A DNA stretch of 64,000 nucleotides from Bacteroidota bacterium (GTDB lineage: Bacteria; Bacteroidota; Bacteroidia; Flavobacteriales_D; Crocinitomicaceae), in the NCBI GenBank assembly GCA_030148165.1, contig JASBTZ010000003.1, positions 1,364,001 to 1,428,000 of the forward strand, written 5' to 3'. The position numbers and the translations under genes were made by a program. Shown here in pieces: positions 26,486 through 35,245 of this stretch. The notes below the pieces were generated by a model. It was not told the DNA's origin and made no database searches. It was given only the letters and a program-made list of their open reading frames with translations. Each line of letters begins with the position of its first letter. Positions within the stretch are counted from its first letter, which is position 1.

Positions 26486-27652
26486 TTACTTATAGCGTCG
26501 CTTCCACTCGCGATCAAGTATCTCATATTCACGCAAGGTCTGCCCACCCATGGAACTATTTTCTTCAGCTCTTCTTATCAGGTACGGAACAGCTTTCTTC
26601 AACTCACCATATGGTACATACTTAGATGAATTGTATTTCGATAATGCCAAATTATAAGTAAGGTTATCACTCATTCCGAAAAGTTGTGAAAAGAAAACAC
26701 GATTATAATGATCGGCAATATTCAACTCATCGATCAATTTCACGCCCAATTCTATACTTTCCTGATTGTGTGTAGCTAAACATGTATACACAAATGAATG
26801 ATTCTGAAGACAGAGCCTGACAGCTTCATTATAAGATGCATCTGTCTCCTCTTTGGAGCTAAACACCGGAGATCGCCGGTTTTGAGACTTTGCCAACTCC
26901 CTTTCCTGTTCCAGATAAGCTCCACGAACAAGTTTTAAGCCCAACTTTACACCTTCTTCCCTAAACTCGCTGATTACCCGATTCAGATATGTAATTCTAT
27001 CAGTCAGATACAACTGAACCGTATTAAACACTATAACCTGATCCTTATTGAATTTCTTCATGAGATCTTCAACGATACCATCAAAGTATCCCTGGCTTAA
27101 ATATTCCTCCGCATCGAAATAGACATAGACATTTTTGCCCTTAGCATACTCGCAAATTTCTTCCATACGGGTGTGAAGGCTTTTAATTTCGGGTCTTTCT
27201 GAAACATCAGCATAGGATAAATTGTTTTTCGCAAAATCAAAAAGGCATTCACAATTGGTCAGGCTTGATGGCTTTACGCCAATGAACTGCTTTGGTCCTG
27301 ATTCCGAACATAGATCGATATTACGCAATATTTTCTTCTGATTCTGAATAAAAATCGCTTCTGAATTTTCTCCTTCCGCAACATAGTCCAAAACGGTGTT
27401 CACATGAAATGTCTTGAGTTTATTCATGGTTCCAAGTACCTCTTCGCTGTTCTCTCCTGCACAGAACACATTGAATACCGTATCCCGAATAATAAACTTA
27501 AACGGCAAATTATACTTAATAACACTAGACGCGAGAAAAGTTAGCACTCTGGACAATGCGGGTCTCTTTATTAATCCAAAAACGAATCGATTCCTACGCA
27601 AATCTCTATCCGAAAGATGCCTGAAAGCTGTCTTTGTGTTATTTAAATCCAT
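26486..27652 (-). CDS. Proline dehydrogenase
   Basis: 388 residues, the usual length for monofunctional PRODH of Bacteroidota. Motifs include VYFDAEEYLSQ, GVKLGLKLVRGAYLEQE (FAD/active-site strand), CLATHN, and the C-terminal KYVPYGELKKAVPYLIRRAEENSS. It oxidises proline to pyrroline-5-carboxylate and passes electrons from FAD to the quinone pool. Its start is 2 nt after the tryptophanase stop, so the two form an operon. This pairing of amino-acid catabolic enzymes could feed the respiratory chain. Confidence 0.93.
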   Translation of the reverse strand: MDLNNTKTAFRHLSDRDLRRNRFVFGLIKRPALSRVLTFLASSVIKYNLPFKFIIRDTVFNVFCAGENSEEVLGTMNKLKTFHVNTVLDYVAEGENSEAIFIQNQKKILRNIDLCSESGPKQFIGVKPSSLTNCECLFDFAKNNLSYADVSERPEIKSLHTRMEEICEYAKGKNVYVYFDAEEYLSQGYFDGIVEDLMKKFNKDQVIVFNTVQLYLTDRITYLNRVISEFREEGVKLGLKLVRGAYLEQERELAKSQNRRSPVFSSKEETDASYNEAVRLCLQNHSFVYTCLATHNQESIELGVKLIDELNIADHYNRVFFSQLFGMSDNLTYNLALSKYNSSKYVPYGELKKAVPYLIRRAEENSSMGGQTLREYEILDREWKRRYK

Positions 27653-27654
27653 TT

Positions 27655-29055
27655 TTATATAGAGACTTTATTATTGTTCGGCAAACACTCAAACTTTGCT
27701 GTAAAATGACGTAAGAACTCGGGCTCTTCGATTATTTTGAGTCCACTTGTTTCTTCCTTGCGTCGCAAAATCTCTTCGAACGTTTCAATCACATACTCGA
27801 TATGGCTTTGCGTATAGACTCTTCTGGGTATTGCCAGTCGAACTAATTCATAAGGAGCAGGCTCTAATTGGTTGTTATCATCGTACTTACCAAACATCAC
27901 AGAACCAATTTCGACCGTTCGAATACCCCCTAATTTGTATAATTCGCATACCAAAACCTGTCCCGGATATTCATAAACCGGTATATGTGGATAGAGTTTT
28001 TTAGCATCAATGTATACAGCATGTCCACCAACCGGCAACATAATCGGTACGCCCAGTTCATGAAGTTTACGCCCCAGGTACTCCGTACTTTTAATTCTAT
28101 ACTCCAGATAATCTGGTTCAAACACCTCTTTTAAACCAATGGCCAAAGCCTCCATATCTCGTCCTGATAACCCGCCATATGTAGTGAATCCTTCAGTGAT
28201 AATAAGCAGATTGGTACATTCTTGCGATAATTCCATATTTCGTAGCGCAAGGAATCCTCCCATATTAACTAATGCATCTTTCTTAGAGCTCATAATGGCC
28301 GCATCAGATAGATCAAATGTCATTTTGGCTATATCCTCATACTTAAAATCAGCATATGCGTTTTCCCGATGTTTTATGAAATATGAATTCTCGGCAACCC
28401 TACAGCAATCAAGAATTAAAATAATATTGAATTCATCACATATTTTTCGAACTTCCTTAAGATTAGTTAAGCTAACTGGTTGTCCGCCCCCACTGTTATT
28501 AGTAACTGTCATAATGACCCCGGCAATATTTTCAGGGCCCTTTTCTTGTACAGTTATTCGAAGCTGTTCGAGATCAATATCACCTTTAAAAGGAAAATCA
28601 GAACTCATGTCTTTCGCCTCCGGAGTGGGCAAATCGATCGCTTCTGCCCCTCTAAACTCAATGTTGGCTCGTGTTGTATCAAAATGAGTATTGCTTATAA
28701 ATACTTTCCCGGGACCGCCAATCGTACCATAGAGAATTCTTTCTGCCGCTCTTCCCTGATGAGTCGGTAGGATGTAATCCATTCCGGTTAAGTTACGTAC
28801 TGCATTTTCCATTTTCTTCCATGATCTGGATCCAGCATAAGATTCATCTCCAACATGTATTCCTCCCCATTGTTCAGCACTCATCGCTGAAGTTCCACTG
28901 TCTGTCAGAAAATCAATTATCACATCATCAGAATTCAATAGAAAAGGGTTGTAATGCGCCATCTGAAGCAATTTGCATCGCTCCCGTTCAGAATTCATAT
29001 TAATGGGCTCAATAGCTTTTATCCTGAAAGGCTCAATAATTGTCTTATGTTTCAT
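27655..29055 (-). CDS. tnaA: Tryptophanase (tryptophan indole-lyase)
   Basis: 466 residues, normal length for the PLP beta-eliminating lyase family. It has NPFLLNSDDVIIDFLTDSGT, PTHQGRAAE, GGQPVSL, and the PLP-lysine region SSKKDALVNMGGF. Two features favour tryptophanase over tyrosine phenol-lyase. The segment GGIRTVEIGS has Val where tyrosine phenol-lyase has the substrate-specifying Arg, and the C-terminus reads LRHFTAKF with His. It releases indole, pyruvate and ammonia. It lies 78 nt downstream of a thioredoxin-like gene with an FNR-like promoter and no obvious terminator between, so it may be anaerobically expressed. Confidence 0.92.
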   Translation of the reverse strand: MKHKTIIEPFRIKAIEPINMNSERERCKLLQMAHYNPFLLNSDDVIIDFLTDSGTSAMSAEQWGGIHVGDESYAGSRSWKKMENAVRNLTGMDYILPTHQGRAAERILYGTIGGPGKVFISNTHFDTTRANIEFRGAEAIDLPTPEAKDMSSDFPFKGDIDLEQLRITVQEKGPENIAGVIMTVTNNSGGGQPVSLTNLKEVRKICDEFNIILILDCCRVAENSYFIKHRENAYADFKYEDIAKMTFDLSDAAIMSSKKDALVNMGGFLALRNMELSQECTNLLIITEGFTTYGGLSGRDMEALAIGLKEVFEPDYLEYRIKSTEYLGRKLHELGVPIMLPVGGHAVYIDAKKLYPHIPVYEYPGQVLVCELYKLGGIRTVEIGSVMFGKYDDNNQLEPAPYELVRLAIPRRVYTQSHIEYVIETFEEILRRKEETSGLKIIEEPEFLRHFTAKFECLPNNNKVSI

Positions 29056-29133
29056 GCTTCGTACATTTTGAGTATGCCTTGAGAAAACTTAGATCGGTAG
29101 TTTACACCTATCCCCTTAATTTCCTTTCGATGA

Positions 29134-29712
29134 TTAAAGGCATTCAACCATCTTATTTTTAATATTCTCGTTTAATGTTATCAATTCATTTTGCATAGAA
29201 ACACCTCTGTCTTTATTGTACCAGAGTTGAACTGCCTTTTTAATTTCTGGTGAACTTCCACCAGATTTTTTAACATCTTTCACCAAAATCTGACAGGCTT
29301 TTGGTTGAGGACCCCAGACATACAAATCATTGGCTTCTTCATCCCGCACAATTAAAATTGGAATAGAGCGAGTTCCATTGGTCAGATATTGTTCAATGAG
29401 ATTACTCGAATCTCTAAGCTTTATGTCAAGGTGAATTTTCTCTGATAGCGAAGCTATTTTATTCAACATTGGCGCAACATTAGCAGCATCGGAACACCAC
29501 GGCTCAGTAATTAAAATCCAATTCTGGGTGTCTTGAATACCCTGGAAGGAATCAATTGTTTCCTTCAGGAGTTCACCGGTTTTGTTCCAACGTTTAAGCC
29601 GCGACCAATTCAATTTAACATATTCCAAATATTCTTCACTGTCGTATGGAGGATCGTTAAACTTTGACGTTAAGATCTCATTAAACTTCTCCATGTAATC
29701 ATTCCATTTCAT
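29134..29712 (-). CDS. Thioredoxin-like protein with single active-site cysteine
   Basis: About 192 residues. I place the start at the ATG at 29712 (or 29694), because the predicted -7 element covers 29728-29735 and makes the upstream ATG at 29730 unlikely. The thioredoxin fold is shown by NWILITEPWCSDAANVAPML and a cis-Pro segment TRSIPILIVRD. The active site is C-S-D-A with no second Cys, so it is not a normal dithiol reductase. Similar single-Cys proteins are frequent and uncharacterised in Bacteroidota. It is first in a possible unit with tryptophanase and proline dehydrogenase. Confidence 0.8.
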   Translation of the reverse strand: MKWNDYMEKFNEILTSKFNDPPYDSEEYLEYVKLNWSRLKRWNKTGELLKETIDSFQGIQDTQNWILITEPWCSDAANVAPMLNKIASLSEKIHLDIKLRDSSNLIEQYLTNGTRSIPILIVRDEEANDLYVWGPQPKACQILVKDVKKSGGSSPEIKKAVQLWYNKDRGVSMQNELITLNENIKNKMVECL

Positions 29713-29727
29713 CAAATTCGTTTTCTT

Positions 29728-29771
29728 CAAATTTCAGAAATCATTGACTAATATTTTGTGATTTAAATCAT
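29728..29771 (-). promoter_or_regulatory. FNR-like operator and promoter of the thioredoxin-like/tnaA unit
   Basis: Palindrome GTGATTTAAATCAT at 29758-29771. On the minus strand the -7-like element GAAATTTG spans 29735-29728; its G is exactly 36.5 bp from the palindrome centre. The element has TTTG and the A of TAnnTTTG but not the first T. Confidence 0.65.
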
Positions 29772-29951
29772 ACTCAAAAATGATCAGTTGATCTACAGAG
29801 GAAGATCAGTTCGTGTATATAAGCTAAGTTTATTCATTATTAATCAAGCCATTGAACTCGGTTTTCTCAATTGATTTTCTATTCTCAAAGTTTAAATTGC
29901 TTTTTGTGTAAACGTCTTGCTTTACTAATAGATCGCATGCTGAGGCAAAAA

Positions 29952-29995
29952 GTGATATATATCATATATTTTATCTGTTTTTTTATTGTCATTTG
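29952..29995 (+). promoter_or_regulatory. FNR-like operator and promoter of the hemerythrin-moaA-crp operon
   Basis: Palindrome GTGATATATATCAT at 29952-29965. The element GTCATTTG ends at 29995, 36.5 bp from the palindrome centre. TTTG matches the -7 consensus but the TA does not. The remainder of the 239-bp gap (29713-29951) holds the opposing promoter and no gene. Confidence 0.7.
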
Positions 29996-30012
29996 TAGTA
30001 GATAGTTTAGTT

Positions 30013-30726
30013 ATGAAAATTATAGACACAAAGACAGGCAAAAGAATTGGAAATACGACAGAGCTCGATGATAAGGCGATAAAGAAAAAGCTGAAAGAGG
30101 AAGATCCTATATTAAGAAATGCGGATAAGGATCAGAATCTTGAAGAGTTTTCGGCAATGGATCCTCCTGATGCTTATTCGAAACAACATACCATTGGTTC
30201 TTCGTATGAATTATATCATCCTTTTATCAAGGAATTAATGGATGAACATAAAGAGCTTAACGAAAAGATAGAATCATTCGATAAGGCTCTGAGTGGATTT
30301 AAAGAGAGTGGTTATCAGTTCACTAAAGAGATTATTGATTCGTTCAATGAATTTTTTACATTTTTTGACAATCACATTCAACCTCACAATGAAAAGGAAG
30401 AGAAACATTTCTTCAGAATTTTACACGAGAGGTTATTAGAATCCGGTGAACACAGTCCGGATGAAGAAAATCCAAACTCGGCCGTTCAATTAATGGAGGA
30501 TGATCACAACAAGTTCATTCAACTTGCTACACTTTCGTTTAACATGCTTGGATTAGCAACTCGCTTGCCTGATTTAAACTCAAGGGGAATTACTTTCGAT
30601 CTCGCCTATAATAACGGACGTGAATTAGTTGAATTATTAAAATTGCACATTTATCGCGAGGACGAAATTCTATTTCCACTTGCACATGAGTTACTAAAAG
30701 ATGAGGATTATCATCAGCTCACATGA
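30013..30726 (+). CDS. Hemerythrin-domain protein
   Basis: 237 residues from the ATG at 30013; an upstream ATG at 29986 lies on the -7 element. After a charged 70-residue N-terminus, a hemerythrin-like four-helix domain is shown by MDEHKELNEKI, FDNHIQPHNEKEEKHFF, MEDDHNKFIQLA and HIYREDEILFPLAHELL, giving His/Glu ligands for a di-iron site. It probably senses or binds O2 or NO. Its stop overlaps the moaA start (ATGA), so it is translationally coupled to moaA. Confidence 0.85.
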   Translation: MKIIDTKTGKRIGNTTELDDKAIKKKLKEEDPILRNADKDQNLEEFSAMDPPDAYSKQHTIGSSYELYHPFIKELMDEHKELNEKIESFDKALSGFKESGYQFTKEIIDSFNEFFTFFDNHIQPHNEKEEKHFFRILHERLLESGEHSPDEENPNSAVQLMEDDHNKFIQLATLSFNMLGLATRLPDLNSRGITFDLAYNNGRELVELLKLHIYREDEILFPLAHELLKDEDYHQLT

Positions 30727-31727
30727 TTCCTGACAATCAAATAATAGACGGTTTTAGTCGTGTTCACGATTATCTGAGAATTTCACTAACAGAAAGGTGT
30801 AATCTTCGCTGCACATATTGTATGCCGGAAGAAGGTATTCAATTGCGAGATCGCAAAGAATTTATGTCAGGAGAAGAATTAATCGTGATTGCTAAAAAAT
30901 TCGTCGAACTGGGAGTGAAAAAAATAAGACTCACGGGAGGAGAACCGTTAATTAAGAAGAATATTGATCAGATCATTCAAGGGTTGTCAAATCTTGGAGT
31001 CGAACTGGCGATTACAACGAATGCTGTCCTTCTTGACCGTTATATCGATTTGCTCTGGGACAATGGAGTTAGAAACGTAAATATCAGCTTAGACTCACTT
31101 AAAGCCGATCGATTTAATAGTATTTCCAGAAGAAACTACTTTGACAGGATTAAGAAAAACATTGGATTAGCAATTCAGCATGGGTTCAATATCAAGATAA
31201 ATGTCGTTCTCATGCGTGGTGTTAATGATGATGAAATAATTGATTTCATTGAGTGGTCCAGAATTGAACCAATCCAGGTCAGATTTATAGAATTCATGCC
31301 GTTTGATGAGAATAACTGGGATTGGAATTCTAAAGTTTCCCAAAAAGAAATCATGGATCAGGTGTACTCGAATTATGGCACTGAGAACATTATTCGATTA
31401 GAGGATGAGAAGAATAAAATCGCCAGAAATTATATGGTAACTGAATCCAGAGGTTCATTTGGAATTATTAGTTCAATTACAAACCCATTCTGTGATACTT
31501 GTAACCGAATTAGACTTACTGCAGATGGTAAAATAAAGAACTGTTTGTTTTCTCCCAATGAAACGGATTTATTAGCTGTAGTTCGCTCCGGTAAGATAGA
31601 GGATCTAAAACCTTTAATAATTGATTCCGTGAAGAAAAAGAAGAAATATCACGGGGGAATTGATAGTTTTGAAGAACTGAAAAGTGACGACATTGTGAAT
31701 CGAACAATGGTCTCAATAGGAGGTTGA
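30723..31727 (+). CDS. moaA: GTP 3',8-cyclase MoaA
   Basis: 334 residues. Radical SAM cluster motif CNLRCTYCMPEEG (CxxxCxxC), GGEPL SAM-binding strand, second Fe-S site NPFCDTCNRIRLTADGKIKNC, and C-terminal Gly-Gly in VSIGG, all required for the first step of molybdopterin synthesis with MoaC. It is separated by 12 kb from the other molybdopterin genes but shares the same type of promoter. It overlaps both neighbours by 4 nt. Confidence 0.96.
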   Translation: MIPDNQIIDGFSRVHDYLRISLTERCNLRCTYCMPEEGIQLRDRKEFMSGEELIVIAKKFVELGVKKIRLTGGEPLIKKNIDQIIQGLSNLGVELAITTNAVLLDRYIDLLWDNGVRNVNISLDSLKADRFNSISRRNYFDRIKKNIGLAIQHGFNIKINVVLMRGVNDDEIIDFIEWSRIEPIQVRFIEFMPFDENNWDWNSKVSQKEIMDQVYSNYGTENIIRLEDEKNKIARNYMVTESRGSFGIISSITNPFCDTCNRIRLTADGKIKNCLFSPNETDLLAVVRSGKIEDLKPLIIDSVKKKKKYHGGIDSFEELKSDDIVNRTMVSIGG

Positions 31728-32383
31728 TGAATCAAATACTTGAAAAATACTGTATCGAAGAATGGCATGAACTAATTGCTTATCACTGCGATGTGCTAAC
31801 ATTCGACCCTGGCGAAGTCATTTTCAATATTGGAGACAAAACAAAGGGGTTATTATTAATCGATAAGGGCAAAGTTAAAGTCCTTACATCCGGGACTTCT
31901 AATAAGGAACGAATTATCCGCTTGGCTGCAGACAATGATATTCTTGGACACAGGGGGTTTGGAGGTAACTGGACCTATTCCATTAAAGCCGTAGCTCTGA
32001 CTAAAACGATGGTGACTTTTCTTCCTCTTGGTTTGTTCAAAAAACTCATGAAAACAAATCCGGAGTTTGCTTATTACATGACGATGTTCTTTGCTGAAGA
32101 ATTAAGAGATTCTGAAAGGTTAGCCAAACAAATGCCGGTTAAGAATAAAGTAGCTTCCGTCATATTGCAATCTTACAAGGTCTTCGGTCTTAATAATGAG
32201 TCCGATAACAAACTCGCATTCACTCTATCCAGGAAAGACATTGCCAACAAAGCAGGAACTACTTATGAATCTGTGGTTCGGGTTTTAACAGACTTAAACA
32301 AGGAAGAAGTGATTGAAACTAAAGGCAAAGACATTTGTCTCAAGGACATCATTGCTCTGACAAAATTAGCTGACGGAGATTAA
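31724..32383 (+). CDS. CRP/FNR-family regulator, Dnr-like
   Basis: 219 residues, with a beta-roll sensor domain, long dimer helix and winged helix ending in RKDIANKAGTTYESVVRVL. The recognition helix keeps Glu and Arg at the CRP/FNR positions and lacks the FNR Ser, like the FNR homologue at 14137, so it can probably bind the same ATGAT-type palindromes. The Fe-S cysteine pattern is absent. Its position after hemerythrin and moaA and facing norB suggests an NO-responsive (Dnr/Nnr-type) regulator, perhaps with heme; this is inference. It converges on norB with a 4-nt overlap. Confidence 0.87.
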   Translation: MMNQILEKYCIEEWHELIAYHCDVLTFDPGEVIFNIGDKTKGLLLIDKGKVKVLTSGTSNKERIIRLAADNDILGHRGFGGNWTYSIKAVALTKTMVTFLPLGLFKKLMKTNPEFAYYMTMFFAEELRDSERLAKQMPVKNKVASVILQSYKVFGLNNESDNKLAFTLSRKDIANKAGTTYESVVRVLTDLNKEEVIETKGKDICLKDIIALTKLADGD

Positions 32384-33750
32384 TTCTCTTCGTAAATCCT
32401 ATCCCATTCAGCTTGTATCGATTTCGGAAACATGAGATAGATTAAATCTTTCCAAAGTACCTTCAGAAATTGAATTGACATGAGCGCAAGACTTATTCCC
32501 AGGATTACACCAAAAGCAACGAAGGTCATATAAAGATAGCGGGATTCATAATGCAGTTGAGAGATCATCCTTCCATCTGTTTGCTGCATCCAAATGGCTT
32601 TCTTAATACCAAGCGCTATTAATATTCCCCAAAAGCCGAGCAGGGCAACATTCAGCAAATAGAACAGATTCTTAGCTCCTTTTAAAGAGATCTTCAATTT
32701 TCGATTTTCAGTGATATAGCTAATGGAAGCAAACAGGATCATGGTATTAATACCAATAGTTGTTCCCATGGAATGAGCTACCGTAATATGGGTCCCATGC
32801 GTGAAAGAATTAAGATAAGGTATGGAAATAAGCAGAGCCATAAATAAGTTCATAAATACCCAAACATCACTCGCCATTAGAAATAAATATGCCAGTCGAA
32901 ATCGATCTTTAGATTTTTTATCTGTCGAGCGACTCCATAGGTAGATCATCCTTATGAAAATGATCCACTCTGTCATGCTGATCCCATAAGCGACATATCT
33001 TACCCAGGGCATAGTTGGAAGAGCATAGGTATGATGCGCCCAACCGAACATCAGATTTGTTAAGCCCAGAAAATAGAAAAAGAATAGAAGCCTACCTCTA
33101 CCGGGATTTTTGTCCTTTTTGATCTTGGCCATAATGAATATCGCCGTACCATACACCAGCATATTCCAACTACCCACAAAGGATCCATAGGATTTCCATT
33201 GGACCGTCATGTCTCTGATAAAATCACTTCTAAAATGACTGAACCACCAGAAGTTAGCCTCACTTAGGTGAAAAATCATAAAAACAATACCTGTCCCCCA
33301 CATCCAATAATAAACAGGCCAGTTACGAATTTTGCCCACAATTGATTTAAAATAGTTGAAACCAAATAAGCCCCACCCTACTAAAATTGGTATTATTAAA
33401 ATTGGTGGAAATTCAAGGTATTCTCGCCCTCCCATCTTTCCTAAGAAGAATGATAAGACGATACAAGCAAAGGTGAAGGCAAAAACGACATAATGTGTCA
33501 TTGCTACTCTTACTGAACGTAATCCCAGCTCTTCACTTATGTAATAATAAACTCCTCCTGTTGCAGCAAGAATTATCCAGGAAATTACCGAAGTCGTATG
33601 CATTGGACGTAATTGATTAAACGGGATGACGTCTTTGAAAAAATCCGGCAACACATAGTTGACCGAAATTAGCACACCCGCCAATGCTCCCAAAATCAAT
33701 AAGAGTAAAGCAGAAATAATGAACAGGCTCCCTATTCTTCGCTCCATCAC
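32380..33750 (-). CDS. norB: Nitric oxide reductase large subunit NorB
   Basis: 456 residues, twelve hydrophobic segments, matching cytochrome c-type NorB. Ligand motifs are RPMHTTS (low-spin heme b), FHLSEANFWW (FeB His and the conserved Glu), GWAHHTYALP (FeB His pair) and THGTHITVAHSMGTT (heme b3 and heme b His). It reduces two NO to N2O in the inner membrane, taking electrons through NorC. It is the second gene of norCB with a 4-nt overlap. No norD or norQ follows in this window; these may lie elsewhere. Confidence 0.95.
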   Translation of the reverse strand: MMERRIGSLFIISALLLLILGALAGVLISVNYVLPDFFKDVIPFNQLRPMHTTSVISWIILAATGGVYYYISEELGLRSVRVAMTHYVVFAFTFACIVLSFFLGKMGGREYLEFPPILIIPILVGWGLFGFNYFKSIVGKIRNWPVYYWMWGTGIVFMIFHLSEANFWWFSHFRSDFIRDMTVQWKSYGSFVGSWNMLVYGTAIFIMAKIKKDKNPGRGRLLFFFYFLGLTNLMFGWAHHTYALPTMPWVRYVAYGISMTEWIIFIRMIYLWSRSTDKKSKDRFRLAYLFLMASDVWVFMNLFMALLISIPYLNSFTHGTHITVAHSMGTTIGINTMILFASISYITENRKLKISLKGAKNLFYLLNVALLGFWGILIALGIKKAIWMQQTDGRMISQLHYESRYLYMTFVAFGVILGISLALMSIQFLKVLWKDLIYLMFPKSIQAEWDRIYEEN

Positions 33751-34166
33751 TTATAATTTAAATTACCCCAACCCCATTTCGAAAAATGAACATCCCTAAT
33801 CGGGTAATATCCTGTCCTGTCTACATGACTCAAAAACTCATAGAGCTGTTTTTTCTCTTCATCAGTGAAATCAAATTCGGGCATGGCTCCCATTCCACCT
33901 GAAAACATCATATGCAAATATGCTTCGTTCTTCATTGAGTCTGATGTAACGTTTGTCAAATCTGGACCCAAATAACCACCAAGTCCATAGAATTGATGAC
34001 ATGATACACAGTTGTTTTTTTGCCAAAGTCTTTCACCTTCAATGGCGGTAGCAGACATGACGGAATCTGTTGACATGCTACTTTGTGTATAGATAACGAT
34101 ATTATAGATTGTTACGATCGTAACAAGAGACACCATAACAGTTATGTTGAGTGATCTTTTACTCAT
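33747..34166 (-). CDS. norC: Nitric oxide reductase cytochrome c subunit NorC
   Basis: 139 residues: an N-terminal membrane anchor (about 8-27), heme c motif CVSCH in NNCVSCHQFYGLGGYLGPDL, and axial Met in GGMGAMPEFDF. This is the standard NorC layout with the heme domain in the periplasm. First gene of norCB. The promoter upstream combines a palindrome and a perfect -7 element; the predicted transcription start is very near the ATG, so the leader is short or absent. Confidence 0.94.
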   Translation of the reverse strand: MSKRSLNITVMVSLVTIVTIYNIVIYTQSSMSTDSVMSATAIEGERLWQKNNCVSCHQFYGLGGYLGPDLTNVTSDSMKNEAYLHMMFSGGMGAMPEFDFTDEEKKQLYEFLSHVDRTGYYPIRDVHFSKWGWGNLNYK

Positions 34167-34170
34167 GTCG

Positions 34171-34214
34171 CAAATCTACATATCACTACTAGCCTATCAT
34201 ATGATACATATCAT
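34171..34214 (-). promoter_or_regulatory. FNR-like operator and promoter of norCB
   Basis: Palindrome ATGATACATATCAT at 34201-34214 and, on the minus strand, exact -7 element TAGATTTG at 34178-34171, centre-to-G spacing 36.5 bp. The palindrome is extended by flanking ATC and ATATT. Confidence 0.8.
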
Positions 34215-34261
34215 ATATTAATGTGTTCTGGTAGTTTATTAGTAGTAATACATGTTCTTTT

Positions 34262-34305
34262 ATGATTCATATCATATATCTGCTCTATGTGATAGCTTAT
34301 TTTTG
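34262..34305 (+). promoter_or_regulatory. FNR-like operator and promoter of nadA-nadB
   Basis: Palindrome ATGATTCATATCAT at 34262-34275 and exact -7 element TATTTTTG at 34298-34305, spacing 36.5 bp. The two palindromes in this 146-bp intergenic region each match one divergent operon. The first ATG of the long open frame (34262) lies within the palindrome, so it is not the translation start. Confidence 0.8.
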
Positions 34306-34312
34306 TATTAGC

Positions 34313-35245
34313 ATGGTGAAGAATGTAAAAGAAGAAATACGTCGACTAAAGGAGGAAAAAAATGCGGTCATTCTGAGTCATTATTATCAGGATGAGGAGA
34401 TTCAGGAAATTGCCGACTTTATCGGTGATTCGCTTGATTTATCCAGAATTGCAGCCAAAGTTGATCAGCGAATCATTGTTTTCTGTGGAGTTCATTTCAT
34501 GGCTGAAACGGCTAAATTGTTAAACCCAACTAAAAAGGTACTACTTCCTGACTTAAATGCTGGTTGTTCACTTGCAGATAATTGCTCTGCTTCCGATTTA
34601 TTGGCTTTCAAACTAAAAAATCCGAAACATAAGTTAGTGACATACATCAATTGCTCAGCCGAAGTAAAAGCGATCAGTGACCTTGTGTGTACAAGCTCAA
34701 ATGCCAAAAAAATGATCGATTCATTTCCGGTTGACCAACCCATTATCTTCGCCCCTGATAAAAATTTAGGATCATTTTTAAAAACTCAGGTTGATCATGA
34801 GCTTGAACTTTGGGATGGTGTCTGCGTTGTACATGAAGCATTTTCAATTCAGAAAATAATAGACATTCGGCTTAAATACCCGAACGCTTTTATCATAGCA
34901 CATCCTGAATCGGAATCCAATATTCTCAATCTTGCACACTTCATAGGATCGACAAGTCAAATGATCAACTTCGTAACGGAACATCCGGAAGATACATTCA
35001 TCGTTGCAACTGAAGCAGGTATTTTGGCTAAAATGAAAGAACTGGCTCCTAATGCGACCATTATCCCGGCTCCTGTGAATGAAGATAATACGTGCGCTTG
35101 TAGTGAATGTGCCTATATGAAGGTGAATACATTGGAAAAAGTACTCGACTGTTTGCGTAATGAATCTCCTGAAATCAGAATTGACGCTCACATCGCAGAT
35201 CGTGCTCGCAAACCCATTGAAAAAATGCTAATGCTATCACAATGA
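34313..35245 (+). CDS. nadA: Quinolinate synthase NadA
   Basis: 311 residues from the ATG at 34313, which begins MVKNVKEEIRRL and fits the family. It shows AVILSHYYQDEEIQEIADFIGDS, the [4Fe-4S] Cys candidates in LNAGCSLADNC and NTCACSECAYMKVNT, and a conserved HPE motif. It condenses iminoaspartate with dihydroxyacetone phosphate to quinolinate for NAD synthesis. The cluster is oxygen-sensitive. It overlaps nadB by 4 nt (ATGA). Confidence 0.95.
   Translation: MVKNVKEEIRRLKEEKNAVILSHYYQDEEIQEIADFIGDSLDLSRIAAKVDQRIIVFCGVHFMAETAKLLNPTKKVLLPDLNAGCSLADNCSASDLLAFKLKNPKHKLVTYINCSAEVKAISDLVCTSSNAKKMIDSFPVDQPIIFAPDKNLGSFLKTQVDHELELWDGVCVVHEAFSIQKIIDIRLKYPNAFIIAHPESESNILNLAHFIGSTSQMINFVTEHPEDTFIVATEAGILAKMKELAPNATIIPAPVNEDNTCACSECAYMKVNTLEKVLDCLRNESPEIRIDAHIADRARKPIEKMLMLSQ

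Noticed and set aside
28139-28687. 182-codon open frame on the plus strand inside tryptophanase
   Set aside because: It is a shadow of tnaA, whose minus-strand translation matches the family from end to end.
27655-29055. Tyrosine phenol-lyase instead of tryptophanase
   Set aside because: The substrate-specifying Arg of tyrosine phenol-lyase is Val here (TVEIGS), and the C-terminal LRHFTA has the tryptophanase His.
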